Assembly (NCBI RefSeq): GCF_013249065.1
Contig: NZ_JABRWQ010000004.1
Span: 310,001 to 374,000, forward strand
Origin: Winogradskyella litoriviva
GTDB lineage: Bacteria > Bacteroidota > Bacteroidia > Flavobacteriales > Flavobacteriaceae
Length of the DNA stretch: 64,000 nucleotides
Direction: 5' to 3'
This document shows positions 10,341-19,296 of this stretch, one piece after another (within the stretch, counting starts at the first letter, position 1; every line of letters starts with the position of its first letter). A program made the position numbers and the translations under genes. The notes under the pieces were generated by a model. That model worked only from the letters and a program-made list of their open reading frames with translations. It searched no databases and was not told the DNA's origin.

Positions 10341-10997
10341 TTAAAGCTCATAAATAGCTGTATTTATCTGTATTCTCGCCATATCGTAAACTAAATTATT
10401 TTGGTTATTATAAGCTACAGATAGTTCTGTACAAGCGAAAACTACAGCTCCATTTTGAGTATACTTGGCTATTAGACTTCTAAATGTAGCAAGTTGTTCA
10501 GTGGTTTCTGTGCCATTATAAATAACTACTCGTAGGTTCTCAATTATTAGCCTATCTTCTTCGGAAGGTTGTAAAACAGATATATGATGTGATTTAAATG
10601 CGCTACTAATATAATTGGATTGCATTGTATACAATGACCCAAAAACCGTAACATGTCGGTGATTATCATCTTTTAATTTAATAATCGTTTGAGTTACTGG
10701 ATGAATTATGTTGCTTGGTATGTTTAATCTGTCTAATGTTTCGTGTAATGTTATATTAGGTACTATTATGGAATGTACATTCAATTGAGCTAGCTTATTT
10801 AAAGGATTCAAAACAAGATTGTCTAGATGGTTAGACGTATTTGGAAGCAGATTATTTATAGCATCAAAATTTATGTTTAGCATAGTAAAAGGACAAGTAC
10901 TAAATCCACCATGTTTTTTATTATATAACGCATTAAGTTCCTTTATATAAAATAAGGTTGAAAAACTACCTAAGCCCAATACTCCTAATTTACTCAT
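10341..10997 (-). CDS. Aspartate/glutamate racemase-family protein with one catalytic cysteine replaced
   Basis: This 218-residue protein has the fold and start (MSKLGVLGLGSFST, then a YIKELN helix) of the Asp/Glu/hydantoin racemase family. These cofactor-independent enzymes use two cysteines. The second is present (FACTEL, Cys188). The first motif, normally PCNTAH, reads PNITLH at residues 80-85, so the cysteine position is Asn81. The enzyme may therefore not racemise, may act on one enantiomer only, or may do another reaction. Its ATG overlaps the EgtD stop by 4 bp (ATGA), so it is translationally coupled to egtD. Confidence 0.75.
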   Translation of the reverse strand: MSKLGVLGLGSFSTLFYIKELNALYNKKHGGFSTCPFTMLNINFDAINNLLPNTSNHLDNLVLNPLNKLAQLNVHSIIVPNITLHETLDRLNIPSNIIHPVTQTIIKLKDDNHRHVTVFGSLYTMQSNYISSAFKSHHISVLQPSEEDRLIIENLRVVIYNGTETTEQLATFRSLIAKYTQNGAVVFACTELSVAYNNQNNLVYDMARIQINTAIYEL

Positions 10998-11941
10998 ACT
11001 ATTTTTAATATATAGTTTGAAAAATAATTATTACTATCTGTTAATTTGTCTGAAATTTTGAATTTTGTTTTAGCAATGATACTATTTATGATGTCATCGT
11101 TATATTTTCTAGACACTTCTAAGTGAATTTTTTCATCTTTATAAAAATGAAACGATTTATTTAATGCTTCAACAAAAACATCTTGGTCTTTTGTACTCAC
11201 TAAAAAACTTTTTGCAATACCTTCTATTTCATCGTATTCTGGTAGGTGTTTAAAAGTATTAATTGCAAAGTTCCCTTTTAATTCTGTATTAATTCTATTT
11301 AATAAATTTAAGTTGAAAGCAGCAGTAATCCCTTTACTATCATTATAAGCTGTAAGTACAATGTCTTTCGCTTTTATTAGATCAACACCTAAAAAAAGTT
11401 GATCACCTAACGCTAAACTGGCACTTAAGTTTTGCAAAAATACATTCGCTATATCATCTGTCATATTTCCTATATTAGAACCTAAGAACAATATAACTTT
11501 TTGATGTTTACTATCCTTAAATGATTCTAATACCTTAAAATAATCACCTTGTTTTGTTTTTACGGAAAGCGAAGGTATTTCTGTTTGTAGTGTTTTATCT
11601 AAGTTATCTAATGCATTTTGAGAAAAGTCTATTGGAAAATAATCAAAATCATAAGCCTCTTTATCTAAAAGCTTTAATAATTCCTTAGTTTTCGTTCCGT
11701 CACCAGCTCCTAGTTCTATTAATTCGAAATAGGTATCTTTTTTCAAATTTAAAGATGTAATTATTTTTAAAGTTTGATTTTTAAAAATCTCATATTCAGC
11801 TCTTGTTAAATAATATTCAGGCAAATTCATTATTTCTACAAAGAGTGCATCGCCTTTTTTATCATAAAAATACTTTGATGGTAAATTTTTGTTCTTAGCA
11901 CTTAAGCCTTTATTTACGGCCTCTTTAAACTCTTCTATCAT
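10994..11941 (-). CDS. egtD: L-histidine N-alpha-methyltransferase (EgtD-type)
   Basis: This 315-residue SAM-dependent enzyme trimethylates histidine to hercynine, the first step of ergothioneine synthesis. The N-terminal family block runs from PSKYFYDKKG to LPEYYLTRAE (residues 21-49), and the SAM-binding motif is ELGAGDGT (76-83). Length agrees with characterised EgtD (about 320). It starts 3 bp after EgtB and overlaps the racemase-like gene by 4 bp. The family also includes domains of ovothiol enzymes, but adjacency to a stand-alone EgtB favours ergothioneine. Confidence 0.9.
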   Translation of the reverse strand: MIEEFKEAVNKGLSAKNKNLPSKYFYDKKGDALFVEIMNLPEYYLTRAEYEIFKNQTLKIITSLNLKKDTYFELIELGAGDGTKTKELLKLLDKEAYDFDYFPIDFSQNALDNLDKTLQTEIPSLSVKTKQGDYFKVLESFKDSKHQKVILFLGSNIGNMTDDIANVFLQNLSASLALGDQLFLGVDLIKAKDIVLTAYNDSKGITAAFNLNLLNRINTELKGNFAINTFKHLPEYDEIEGIAKSFLVSTKDQDVFVEALNKSFHFYKDEKIHLEVSRKYNDDIINSIIAKTKFKISDKLTDSNNYFSNYILKIV

Positions 11942-11944
11942 ATA

Positions 11945-13093
11945 TTATTTTACTAATCGTATTCCTGTGTATTGCCAACGTTCTAGAGGGTTAAAAAAAT
12001 TTCTATAGGTATTTCTGCTATGATTTTTTGAAGTTGCTACAGATGCGCCTCTTAAAACCATTTTATTACTCATAAACTTTCCGTTGTACTCTCCTACTGC
12101 ACCATTTGCTTTTTCAAAATTGGGATATGGTAAATATGCACTTGCTGTCCATTCCCATCGTTTTCCCCAATCTATTTGATTTGAAGCAATTTCCCACTCA
12201 AATTCTGTTGGAAGTCTCATTCCTTTCCATTCTGCAAAGGCATTTGCTTCATAAAAATTGATATGACTTAATATAGCATCTTTATCTACTGGTTGCAATC
12301 CTGCTAAAGTGTAATAATGCCATGTATTATCAATATTATACCAATATAATGGCGCTTTAACCTTGTTTTTGTTTACCCAAGTCCAACCTTCATCGAGCCA
12401 TAAATTAAAATCTGAATATCCTCCAGACTCCATAAACTCTAAATAGTCTCCATTTGTGACTAAATGGTTGTTCATTTCAAAATCATCAACAAATACCTTG
12501 TGCAATCCTAATTCATTATCGTAACAAAAGTCTTTTCCTTTATACCCAATTATATAAATTCCTTCTTTAAATTTTATACGGTCTTGGTATTGGTTTTTAT
12601 CTTTTAATAGATTAAACTCTTTTTGATATACTGGAAAAATAGGATTGTGACCAAACATATACTTGACGTCAGTTACTAATAACTCTTGATGTTGTTGCTC
12701 ATGATTAAGACCTAGAATTATTAAATCCGCTAATTCTTTTGTAGAGTTCTGTTTTAATAATTCTATCATATAAGCATCTACATAATTTCTGTATTCTAGA
12801 ATTTTGCTCGTCACAGGTCGTGACATATTACCTCTGTTAGCCTGTAAAATCCGAGTACCCAAATTATTATAGTAGCTATTAAATAAGAAATTAAAAGACG
12901 TGTTAAATACTTTATAATTAGGAAGAAACGATTTTAAAATAAACTCTTCAAAAAACCAAGTGGTATGAGCTAAGTGCCATTTAGGTGGACTAGCAAATGC
13001 AACCACTTGTATTGAATAATCTTCTATATTTAAATGGCTACAAAACGAAACGGTTTGTTCCCTAACCTTAGTAAAGTACTCTATTAAATTCAT
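11945..13093 (-). CDS. egtB: EgtB-type hercynine sulfoxide synthase
   Basis: This 382-residue non-heme iron enzyme joins a thiol donor (cysteine or gamma-glutamylcysteine) to hercynine with oxygen. The N-terminal DinB-like domain shows the three-histidine iron site: His43 in WHLAHTTWFFE and HEQQH with His131 and His135. The C-terminal formylglycine-generating-enzyme-like domain (about 165-382) ends with the typical RGAS, RNTYRNFF and RWQYTGIRL blocks. No EgtA, EgtC or EgtE gene is adjacent, which fits an enzyme that uses cysteine directly, but the thiol donor cannot be read with certainty. It lies 4 bp after the QOR2-like gene and 3 bp before egtD. Confidence 0.9.
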   Translation of the reverse strand: MNLIEYFTKVREQTVSFCSHLNIEDYSIQVVAFASPPKWHLAHTTWFFEEFILKSFLPNYKVFNTSFNFLFNSYYNNLGTRILQANRGNMSRPVTSKILEYRNYVDAYMIELLKQNSTKELADLIILGLNHEQQHQELLVTDVKYMFGHNPIFPVYQKEFNLLKDKNQYQDRIKFKEGIYIIGYKGKDFCYDNELGLHKVFVDDFEMNNHLVTNGDYLEFMESGGYSDFNLWLDEGWTWVNKNKVKAPLYWYNIDNTWHYYTLAGLQPVDKDAILSHINFYEANAFAEWKGMRLPTEFEWEIASNQIDWGKRWEWTASAYLPYPNFEKANGAVGEYNGKFMSNKMVLRGASVATSKNHSRNTYRNFFNPLERWQYTGIRLVK

Positions 13094-13097
13094 TCTT

Positions 13098-13949
13098 TTA
13101 ATTATGTTGCTTTATGTCTTTTATAATTTCTAAAGTAGACTTATGCGGTCTATTTGTAGCTTTAATATAATCTGATTGCACATTATAAGCGCCTTTTAAA
13201 ATACCTTCGTAAATACCAGCTATAACGGTACCCATAAAATCACCTAATTGAGCTTTTCGTTCTTTAGCATATGATTCTACTGACACAGAATTAAACGTAA
13301 GATTTGTACCATATACCTCATTAATAACATTTGCTAATTGGGCTTGCGTAATTGGTTCTCCAACCAAATTATAGACTTTACCATTATGTTTATCTTCTGT
13401 GAGCATTTTAGTATAAGCATAGGCTAATTCCGTTCTACTTGTATACGGACATTTTCCGTTTTCTGCACAATTTCTAATCTCTCCTTCTTTAATATAAGTG
13501 TCAATATACTCAATATCTGGTTCAATATAAATTCCGTTTCTACCAATCACCCAATCTAAACCTGAATTTTGAATGTCTTTTTCTGTTTGGCGATTACTTT
13601 GTACTATTGGACTAAACGCATTATTTTCTTCTGCACCTACTATACTTGTATAAACTATCTTTTTTACATTATTAGATTTTGCTGCTTCAATGACATTTCG
13701 GTGTTGCTGAATTCGTTTTTGAGGTTCATCCATACCAGACACTAACAATACAGCGTCTACGTCTTTAAGGGCTTTATCAAATTCTTCGCGATTATTATAG
13801 TCTCCACTTCTAACTTCAATGTTTAAATGTTTTGCTTTTTTTGGTGTACGCGCAATACCTATAACATTTTCACTTCCTATTATTTGAATCAACTTTGTTG
13901 CTATTGCAGCACCTAATTGTCCGCTAACTGATGTCACTGCTATTTTCAT
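13098..13949 (-). CDS. NmrA-like NAD(P)-binding protein, resembles NAD(P)H:quinone oxidoreductase type 2 (QorB/YtfG)
   Basis: This 283-residue protein has a Rossmann motif SVSGQLG at residues 7-13 and follows E. coli QorB along its length: ARTPKKAKHL after beta-2, DAVLLVSG near 65-72, QHRNVIEAAK, then KIVYTS near 96. Such proteins reduce quinones with NADPH, or act as NADPH sensors (NmrA, HSCARG). It lies in the ergothioneine operon, 4 bp from the genes on either side, so a redox-stress role is likely. The substrate cannot be read from sequence. Confidence 0.8.
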   Translation of the reverse strand: MKIAVTSVSGQLGAAIATKLIQIIGSENVIGIARTPKKAKHLNIEVRSGDYNNREEFDKALKDVDAVLLVSGMDEPQKRIQQHRNVIEAAKSNNVKKIVYTSIVGAEENNAFSPIVQSNRQTEKDIQNSGLDWVIGRNGIYIEPDIEYIDTYIKEGEIRNCAENGKCPYTSRTELAYAYTKMLTEDKHNGKVYNLVGEPITQAQLANVINEVYGTNLTFNSVSVESYAKERKAQLGDFMGTVIAGIYEGILKGAYNVQSDYIKATNRPHKSTLEIIKDIKQHN

Positions 13950-13953
13950 AATT

Positions 13954-14151
13954 CTATTTTGTTTGTTTTAATTCTGCTAATTCTTTTTCTAAGGCCTCAG
14001 CTTTATCCTTAAATTTTTGCATTGCTTTTTTCATCTGACCAATTTTTTTAAAAGCCTCTTCATCTTGCACTGCAGTAAAGGATTCTACACCTCCTTTTTC
14101 TTTGTATTTTGCTTTTGCACCGCACGTTGGGCACGTTCTTATATCTGACAT
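13954..14151 (-). CDS. Small zinc-ribbon/coiled-coil protein (65 aa)
   Basis: The protein starts MSDIRTCPTCGAK with a single CxxC pair, and the second half (about 33-65) is a Lys/Glu-rich, heptad-like helix (MKKAMQKFKDKAEALEKELAEL). One CxxC cannot complete a four-cysteine zinc site, so a dimer or a structural half-ribbon is likely. It heads the ergothioneine-type operon, ending 4 bp before the QOR2-like gene. I do not recognise a named family and do not assign a function. Confidence 0.75.
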   Translation of the reverse strand: MSDIRTCPTCGAKAKYKEKGGVESFTAVQDEEAFKKIGQMKKAMQKFKDKAEALEKELAELKQTK

Positions 14152-14237
14152 ATTATTTTATTATTAAGTTTTAAAAATGAAAAGACCATATTAAGTGATA
14201 ACCTTTTCAACTATTAACCTGTTCTGTTGATAATTTT

Positions 14238-14409
14238 TCAATAATCCTTTTCTTTTTCCATGGTCGTCCATTTTGCAACTACTAAAATTTCATTTGTTTT
14301 GTTATTAAAAGCACTATGTCTACTTAGATAACTAGATTAATTAATACTGTTTTTAGCATCTACTTTTGCATCTTCTTTCCAGAATTTTTGCGCATATGAT
14401 GGGTAGCTT
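14238..14409 (-). pseudogene. Probable remnant of a small gene, possibly dimeric alpha/beta-barrel (ABM-like)
   Basis: One minus-strand frame between the zinc-ribbon gene and the SnoaL-like gene reads like protein but is broken. It gives SYPSYAQKFWKEDAKVDAKN from about 14408, then a TAA at 14337-14339. It continues in the same frame as RHSAFNNKTNEILVVAKW and TTMEKEKDY to a TGA at 14238-14240. No ATG opens it; the same frame runs back only to a TGA at 14469-14471, inside the SnoaL-like gene. The pattern (polar helix, then EILVVAKW-type strand and a TTMEKEKDY helix) recalls antibiotic-biosynthesis-monooxygenase-type small proteins. The family call is a guess; the coding look of both halves in one frame is what is seen. 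Confidence 0.35.
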
Positions 14410-15291
14410 TTAAAAATTAAATTTTCCGTTTGTGTTTTTTCTATTGGCTTCTGGTAAAATAGTTTCAATCACATCCCAATGTTCTACAATTTTCCCATTC
14501 TCTAACCTAAATAAATCGTAATATGAGGTTGGCTCACCTGCAAAACGACCCTCACTAATAGTTAATACAAAATTACCTTGTCCTAATACTTTGTGTACCG
14601 TCTCAAATTCCATATGTATACCTTGTTTAGCCATCGCTTCTAATGCTTGTCCGAAACCAGATAAACCATCTGCAATATTGGGATTGTGTTGTATATAATT
14701 ATCGCCATCAAAATAGTTTTGAAGCTTATCCATTTTACCATTTATTAATACAGTATTTAAAAAACTTTCAACTTGTGTTTTGTTGGCTTCCGTTTTATCT
14801 AAATCGGTAATCGTTGTGGTACCATCAATTTGTGTGTGACCACTTGGATTTAATGGTTTAATTTCTATTAAGTTATCCCAATGCTCTACAATTAGACCTT
14901 CTTCGAATCTAAAGACATCAAATCCTATTTTCGGTCCGTAGAAATCGTATTCTGTTTGCGAAAAAACATAATCACCATCTTCGAATAATCGAACTGTACT
15001 TACTTTAAAACCACCTTCTGGTGCATTTTGTAGTACAGCACCAAAGCCAGCTAACCCATCTGCTACAGCTAAGTTATGTTGAATATATTTTTCTGGGTTA
15101 ATGTAACTTGCAGGTATTTGGTTTCGAGTTTCCATACTCTTTAAAAGTGCACCTACTTTAGCTTTATTAGATAGTTTTATTCCTGTTTCCATTTGTTCTT
15201 TGTTGTTCTGTTCTTTAGACTTATTTTGTTGTTCTGACTTGCATGATGTTACTAATATTAGTAAGGCCATTGTTAATCCTAAATGTTTCAT
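14410..15291 (-). CDS. Lipoprotein with two SnoaL-like domains
   Basis: This 293-residue protein starts with a lipoprotein signal whose lipobox is VTSC (Cys17), so it is probably anchored in a membrane outside the cytoplasm. Two SnoaL-like/NTF2-fold repeats follow (about 45-155 and 165-285). Each contains a YIQHN(x)ADGLxGF block and a closing (x)GxIVEHWD block, typical of the predicted aldol-condensation-type SnoaL proteins (COG4922). The duplication in one chain suggests an internal pseudodimer. Substrate unknown. It is followed upstream by an AraC regulator on the same strand, 98 bp away, which may control it. Confidence 0.8.
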   Translation of the reverse strand: MKHLGLTMALLILVTSCKSEQQNKSKEQNNKEQMETGIKLSNKAKVGALLKSMETRNQIPASYINPEKYIQHNLAVADGLAGFGAVLQNAPEGGFKVSTVRLFEDGDYVFSQTEYDFYGPKIGFDVFRFEEGLIVEHWDNLIEIKPLNPSGHTQIDGTTTITDLDKTEANKTQVESFLNTVLINGKMDKLQNYFDGDNYIQHNPNIADGLSGFGQALEAMAKQGIHMEFETVHKVLGQGNFVLTISEGRFAGEPTSYYDLFRLENGKIVEHWDVIETILPEANRKNTNGKFNF

Positions 15292-15389
15292 TTTTTTAGT
15301 ATTTTAATTACAAGACAAAATTATCTTAGAACTACATAATAGTAAAGATGAATTACAGTACAAAAATGGTAAATATCGAACCTGAGGTG

Positions 15390-16289
15390 TTAGATGTAAT
15401 CTTTTTTGAATGAATTTGGGGTAAATCCTGTATGTTTTTTAAAGTACTTAACGAAGTTAGTTGGTTCTTCAAACCCCAAATTATATGCTAATTCAGTACT
15501 TTTTATTTCAGAATTTATAAGTAAGCGTTTGGCTTCTAATATTATAAACTGGTCAATGAATTGTTTAGCGGTAATCCCAACTGTGGTCTTACAAATAGTG
15601 TTTAGGTGCTTGTAAGTTATATGTAACCTATTTGCATAAAAATCAGCATTTCTACTAACTTTATAATGCTGTTCTAACAAGGATTTAAAATTTAAAAAGG
15701 TATTGAGTTGGTTAGAATGTTTAAGATGAAATGTCTGGTATTGCTTTAAGCGTTCTAATTTCGAAAAAATAATAGAATGCAATGCTTTATAGGTGTTTTC
15801 TTGATTGTAATCCTCTTTAAGGTTGTTAAATTCATTATAAAATAATTCAAAATACTGCAAAACATTTGAATCGATTGGCACCTGAATAATTGGTGAAAAT
15901 AAATGTGCATTAAATAACCTAACTATTTCATTCTTGGGTAAGCTATTTATTTGTTTTTGCAAATAATCTGTAGTAAATAATAAAATATAGCCTTTTAAAC
16001 CTTTGGTAAATTTAAACGCATTAATCTGTCCTTTAGAAATGTGTATAATGGTGTGTTTTTTAACAGGATGCCATACAAAGTCTACCAACTGTTTACTTTC
16101 TCCTTCTGTATAATAGACTATCATATTAAAGGCAACTTGGTGGACTTTTTCTGGATGATGATTATCTAACAAATCGGTACGACTCGCCAATTTTTCTATG
16201 GTAAGAATATCAATACCCGAATTATTTGTTTTTTTAGCATTAAAGGCAATATTTGGAATATCTTTTGGCATACAATATACTATTTCCAC
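15390..16289 (-). CDS. AraC-family transcriptional regulator
   Basis: This 299-residue protein has an N-terminal cupin-like sensing half and a C-terminal AraC DNA-binding domain with two helix-turn-helix motifs (about 195-299). The end matches the family signature (LAYNLGFEEPTNFVKYFKKH followed by TGFTPNSFK). The start overlaps the stop of the metallo-beta-lactamase-fold gene by 10 bp, so it is transcribed as the last gene of the SDR-KefF-KefC-MBL operon and may autoregulate that operon or the SnoaL-like gene downstream. The ligand is unknown. Confidence 0.88.
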   Translation of the reverse strand: MEIVYCMPKDIPNIAFNAKKTNNSGIDILTIEKLASRTDLLDNHHPEKVHQVAFNMIVYYTEGESKQLVDFVWHPVKKHTIIHISKGQINAFKFTKGLKGYILLFTTDYLQKQINSLPKNEIVRLFNAHLFSPIIQVPIDSNVLQYFELFYNEFNNLKEDYNQENTYKALHSIIFSKLERLKQYQTFHLKHSNQLNTFLNFKSLLEQHYKVSRNADFYANRLHITYKHLNTICKTTVGITAKQFIDQFIILEAKRLLINSEIKSTELAYNLGFEEPTNFVKYFKKHTGFTPNSFKKDYI

Positions 16290-17413
16290 CAGGTTTTAAC
16301 TGTATATGTACTATCTTTTGGATAGATTAGTTCACCAATTTTAGGTGTTACAATTCTCAAATCAAATTCTTCAGCTGTTTTGGTAAAACGCTCAATTGGA
16401 TCAGTCCAAGTATGCATTGCTAATTTAAATGCGCCCCAATGTATAGGCATTATTTTTTTAGCTTTCACATCTATTCCGGCTTGTACGGTTTCTTCAGGAA
16501 ACATATGAATATCTGGCCACATTTCGTTATACTGACCACATTCTATCATTGCAAAATCAAACGGTCCATAGATCTCACCAATGGTTTTAAAATGGTTGGC
16601 ATAACCACTATCACCACTAAAGAAAATATTATCTGTTTTAGATTGTACAATCCAAGATGACCAAAGCGTTTTAGCTCTATCTGACAACCCACGACCAGAA
16701 AAATGTTGAGCTGGTGTACAGATCAATTTTAAATCTTTAAAGTATGTTTCTTGCCACCAATCTAGCTCGGTAATTTTAGTTTTATCAACGTTCCATTTTT
16801 GCAAATGCGCACCAACACCAAGTGGAGTGTAAAAATGGTCTACTTTATTTTTTAATGCTATAATAGACTTATAATCGAGATGATCGTAATGGTCGTGCGA
16901 TATAATTACTGCATCAATTTTGGGCAATTTATCAATAGAAATAGGCAACTCTTCATTAAAACGTTTACTGCCCAAACTAGGATGTGGTGCAGGTACATTA
17001 CCCAACATGGGATCTATTAATATCGTTTTTTTATCAGTTTGAAGCAAAAAAGTAGAATGCCCAAACCAAACTAGTCGTGTTTCGCCTTTATAATCAGCAA
17101 TATTTAATGAATCTATTTTAGAGAATGGTAAAATTTCTTCTGGTTTAGTATTTGGTTGACTTTTAAAAAATCCCACTAGTGCTTTTCCCATATCTTTCGC
17201 ACTCATATCTAGTTTAACCTCAGTGCTATTTACAAAAATATCATCTTTATAGTTTTTAGACTTTTTATATTCTGCGATGGCTTCATCTGAAGCTTTTCCG
17301 CCGAATTGTGGGTTAAAATATAGAAATAACACTATTGTCAGTATCATTGCTCCTAATATTATTCCAATGCTTAACACCATTCGTTTTAAAAATTTTAAAA
17401 GTTTAACTTTCAT
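16280..17413 (-). CDS. Membrane-anchored metallo-beta-lactamase-fold hydrolase (NAPE-PLD/UlaG-like)
   Basis: This 377-residue protein has an N-terminal membrane span (about 12-33) and a metallo-beta-lactamase domain. The metal motif HDHYDH lies near residue 174, preceded by LVWFGHSTFLLQ and ILIDPML, which are typical of the branch holding N-acyl-phosphatidylethanolamine phospholipase D and UlaG-like lactonases. Other ligand blocks are TPAQHFSGRG, FSGDSGY and PIHWGAF. It overlaps the KefC-like gene by 11 bp and the AraC gene by 10 bp. The substrate may be a lipid amide or phosphoester; that is inferred from the family. Confidence 0.85.
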   Translation of the reverse strand: MKVKLLKFLKRMVLSIGIILGAMILTIVLFLYFNPQFGGKASDEAIAEYKKSKNYKDDIFVNSTEVKLDMSAKDMGKALVGFFKSQPNTKPEEILPFSKIDSLNIADYKGETRLVWFGHSTFLLQTDKKTILIDPMLGNVPAPHPSLGSKRFNEELPISIDKLPKIDAVIISHDHYDHLDYKSIIALKNKVDHFYTPLGVGAHLQKWNVDKTKITELDWWQETYFKDLKLICTPAQHFSGRGLSDRAKTLWSSWIVQSKTDNIFFSGDSGYANHFKTIGEIYGPFDFAMIECGQYNEMWPDIHMFPEETVQAGIDVKAKKIMPIHWGAFKLAMHTWTDPIERFTKTAEEFDLRIVTPKIGELIYPKDSTYTVKTWWK

Positions 17414-19292
17414 TAGATTTTCCTAATTGTTTCCTAATATATTCACTATCCCAATGATTATCATAAGCCACTATGCCTCGTTTAAAATCATCTTCTAGTA
17501 ATTTTTCTTGTTGTTCTAACTCTTTTCGTGCTTTAAAAATATAATTATCATCTCGATTCGGTTCTGTTGCTAGACGTCTTAAACTTGCTTCGTCATATTT
17601 AATGAAATTTTGAACCTGACGATTTAAAGTGTATTTTCTAAAACCCAATTTATTTAAAGCATCACTAGCTAGAGCTAACGAAGTGTCTAAAGTTTCACGA
17701 TAAATATTTTTGACGTCTAGATTGAGTAATTCGTACGCATCGTATCTATTTTTAGTACGCACCAAAAGTTCTACGTTAGGATATTTCTCCTTAACTATTT
17801 TAGTAATTGCTTTGGCTACAGATACTTTATTAGTGGCACAAATCAATAATTTAGCTTCTGCAATGCCTGCAGATTCTAATAAATCTTCTCTGGTGGCATC
17901 ACCATAATAGACTTCAAATCCCATTTTACGAAGAAAATCAACACGATTAGAATCGAAATCTAAAATAGTTGCCTCAACACCATGTGAGCGGAGAAAACGA
18001 CCAACTGTACTACCAAAATGCCCAAAGCCAACCAATATAACCTTTTGTGATTTAGCAATATGATCCATTGGTCGTTTTATGGATTCTTTAGTACCAACCT
18101 TTGGAAGAATAAATCGTTCGTTTACCAAAGCTAAAATTGGTGTTAACGACATAGATACTGCGGTAACTACCAACATCATATCCATTTGTTCTTGCTCTAA
18201 AATATTAAGCTGAAATGCGAACGATAGCAATACAAAAGCAAACTCACCAACTTGAGCTAAACTAAAAGTTAACAATACATTCTGGTCTATTTTTAGTTTA
18301 AATATACGCCCTGTAATAAACAATACTAACGCTTTTATAGCAATGATGGCAAGTAAAATAACACCAATAGTTAATGGACTATTGGCAATGACCACAAAGT
18401 TGATGGATGCACCAACTGCCATAAAAAAGAGCCCTAATAATAAATTTTTAAAGGGCTCTAAGGTGCTCTCCAGTTCGTGTTTAAACTCACTTGTAGATAA
18501 AACAACACCACCTAAAAATGCACCTAATGCTGGACTCAAACCAACAAATTCCATTACGTATGAAATTCCGAATACGATTAAAAACGCAGCTGCAATCAAT
18601 AACTCTCTAACACCTGTTTTTGCTACTTTTCTGAGTATTGGCACTACCACAAATCGTCCTGCCAATACAATTAAAACTACTGAAAGAATAATCGCTAAAG
18701 TTTGAAAACCTATAGGTAAATTTTCAATTAATGTTGCAGTTGAATGTGTATCTGTACTGCCTGCCTTTTCTTCAGAATTACTTAATAATGGTAATGCACC
18801 AATCATAAATATAACAATGATATCTTGAAACAATAAGATTGAAAAAGCACTTGAACCAAAGGTCGTATTCATCAAGCCTTTTTCTTTAATAGTTTGTAAT
18901 GCAATTGCTGTTGATGATAGCGCTACAGCCATACCTATGGCTAATGACACTTGCCATTGGTATCCTAAAAACGCGAACAAAATGTACGTTAAACCAACGG
19001 TTAATGCGACTTGAATTCCACCCATACCAAGGATGGATTTTCGCATGTTCCAGAAGTTTTTAGGTTCAATTTCTAGTCCGATTAAAAACAGCATCACTAC
19101 AACACCAAACTCTGCAAAATGCAGAATATCCTCACCTTCTTCACCAATAAATCCTAATACATAAGGGCCAATAAGTACACCTGCCAATAAATACCCAATA
19201 ACCGAGCTTAGACCAAATCGTTTAGCCAAAGACACACAAATGATGGCACCAGCCAAAAACACAATTGCTTGAAACAATAAACTTCCGGACAT
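17403..19292 (-). CDS. KefB/KefC-type glutathione-gated potassium efflux antiporter
   Basis: This 629-residue protein has an N-terminal CPA2 antiporter domain of about 12 spans (residues 1-395), with the family blocks ALSSTAIALQ and GAFLGGVVLS. A C-terminal KTN (TrkA-N) domain follows from about residue 415 (KVILVGFGHFGSTVGRFL, then YYGDATREDLLESAG). In E. coli, KefC is held closed by glutathione and opened by glutathione adducts of electrophiles; K+ efflux acidifies and protects the cell. A KefF-like partner precedes it by 4 bp, as in E. coli kefFC. Whether glutathione or another thiol is the ligand here is unknown. Confidence 0.9.
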   Translation of the reverse strand: MSGSLLFQAIVFLAGAIICVSLAKRFGLSSVIGYLLAGVLIGPYVLGFIGEEGEDILHFAEFGVVVMLFLIGLEIEPKNFWNMRKSILGMGGIQVALTVGLTYILFAFLGYQWQVSLAIGMAVALSSTAIALQTIKEKGLMNTTFGSSAFSILLFQDIIVIFMIGALPLLSNSEEKAGSTDTHSTATLIENLPIGFQTLAIILSVVLIVLAGRFVVVPILRKVAKTGVRELLIAAAFLIVFGISYVMEFVGLSPALGAFLGGVVLSTSEFKHELESTLEPFKNLLLGLFFMAVGASINFVVIANSPLTIGVILLAIIAIKALVLFITGRIFKLKIDQNVLLTFSLAQVGEFAFVLLSFAFQLNILEQEQMDMMLVVTAVSMSLTPILALVNERFILPKVGTKESIKRPMDHIAKSQKVILVGFGHFGSTVGRFLRSHGVEATILDFDSNRVDFLRKMGFEVYYGDATREDLLESAGIAEAKLLICATNKVSVAKAITKIVKEKYPNVELLVRTKNRYDAYELLNLDVKNIYRETLDTSLALASDALNKLGFRKYTLNRQVQNFIKYDEASLRRLATEPNRDDNYIFKARKELEQQEKLLEDDFKRGIVAYDNHWDSEYIRKQLGKSNES

Positions 19293-19296
19293 AGGC

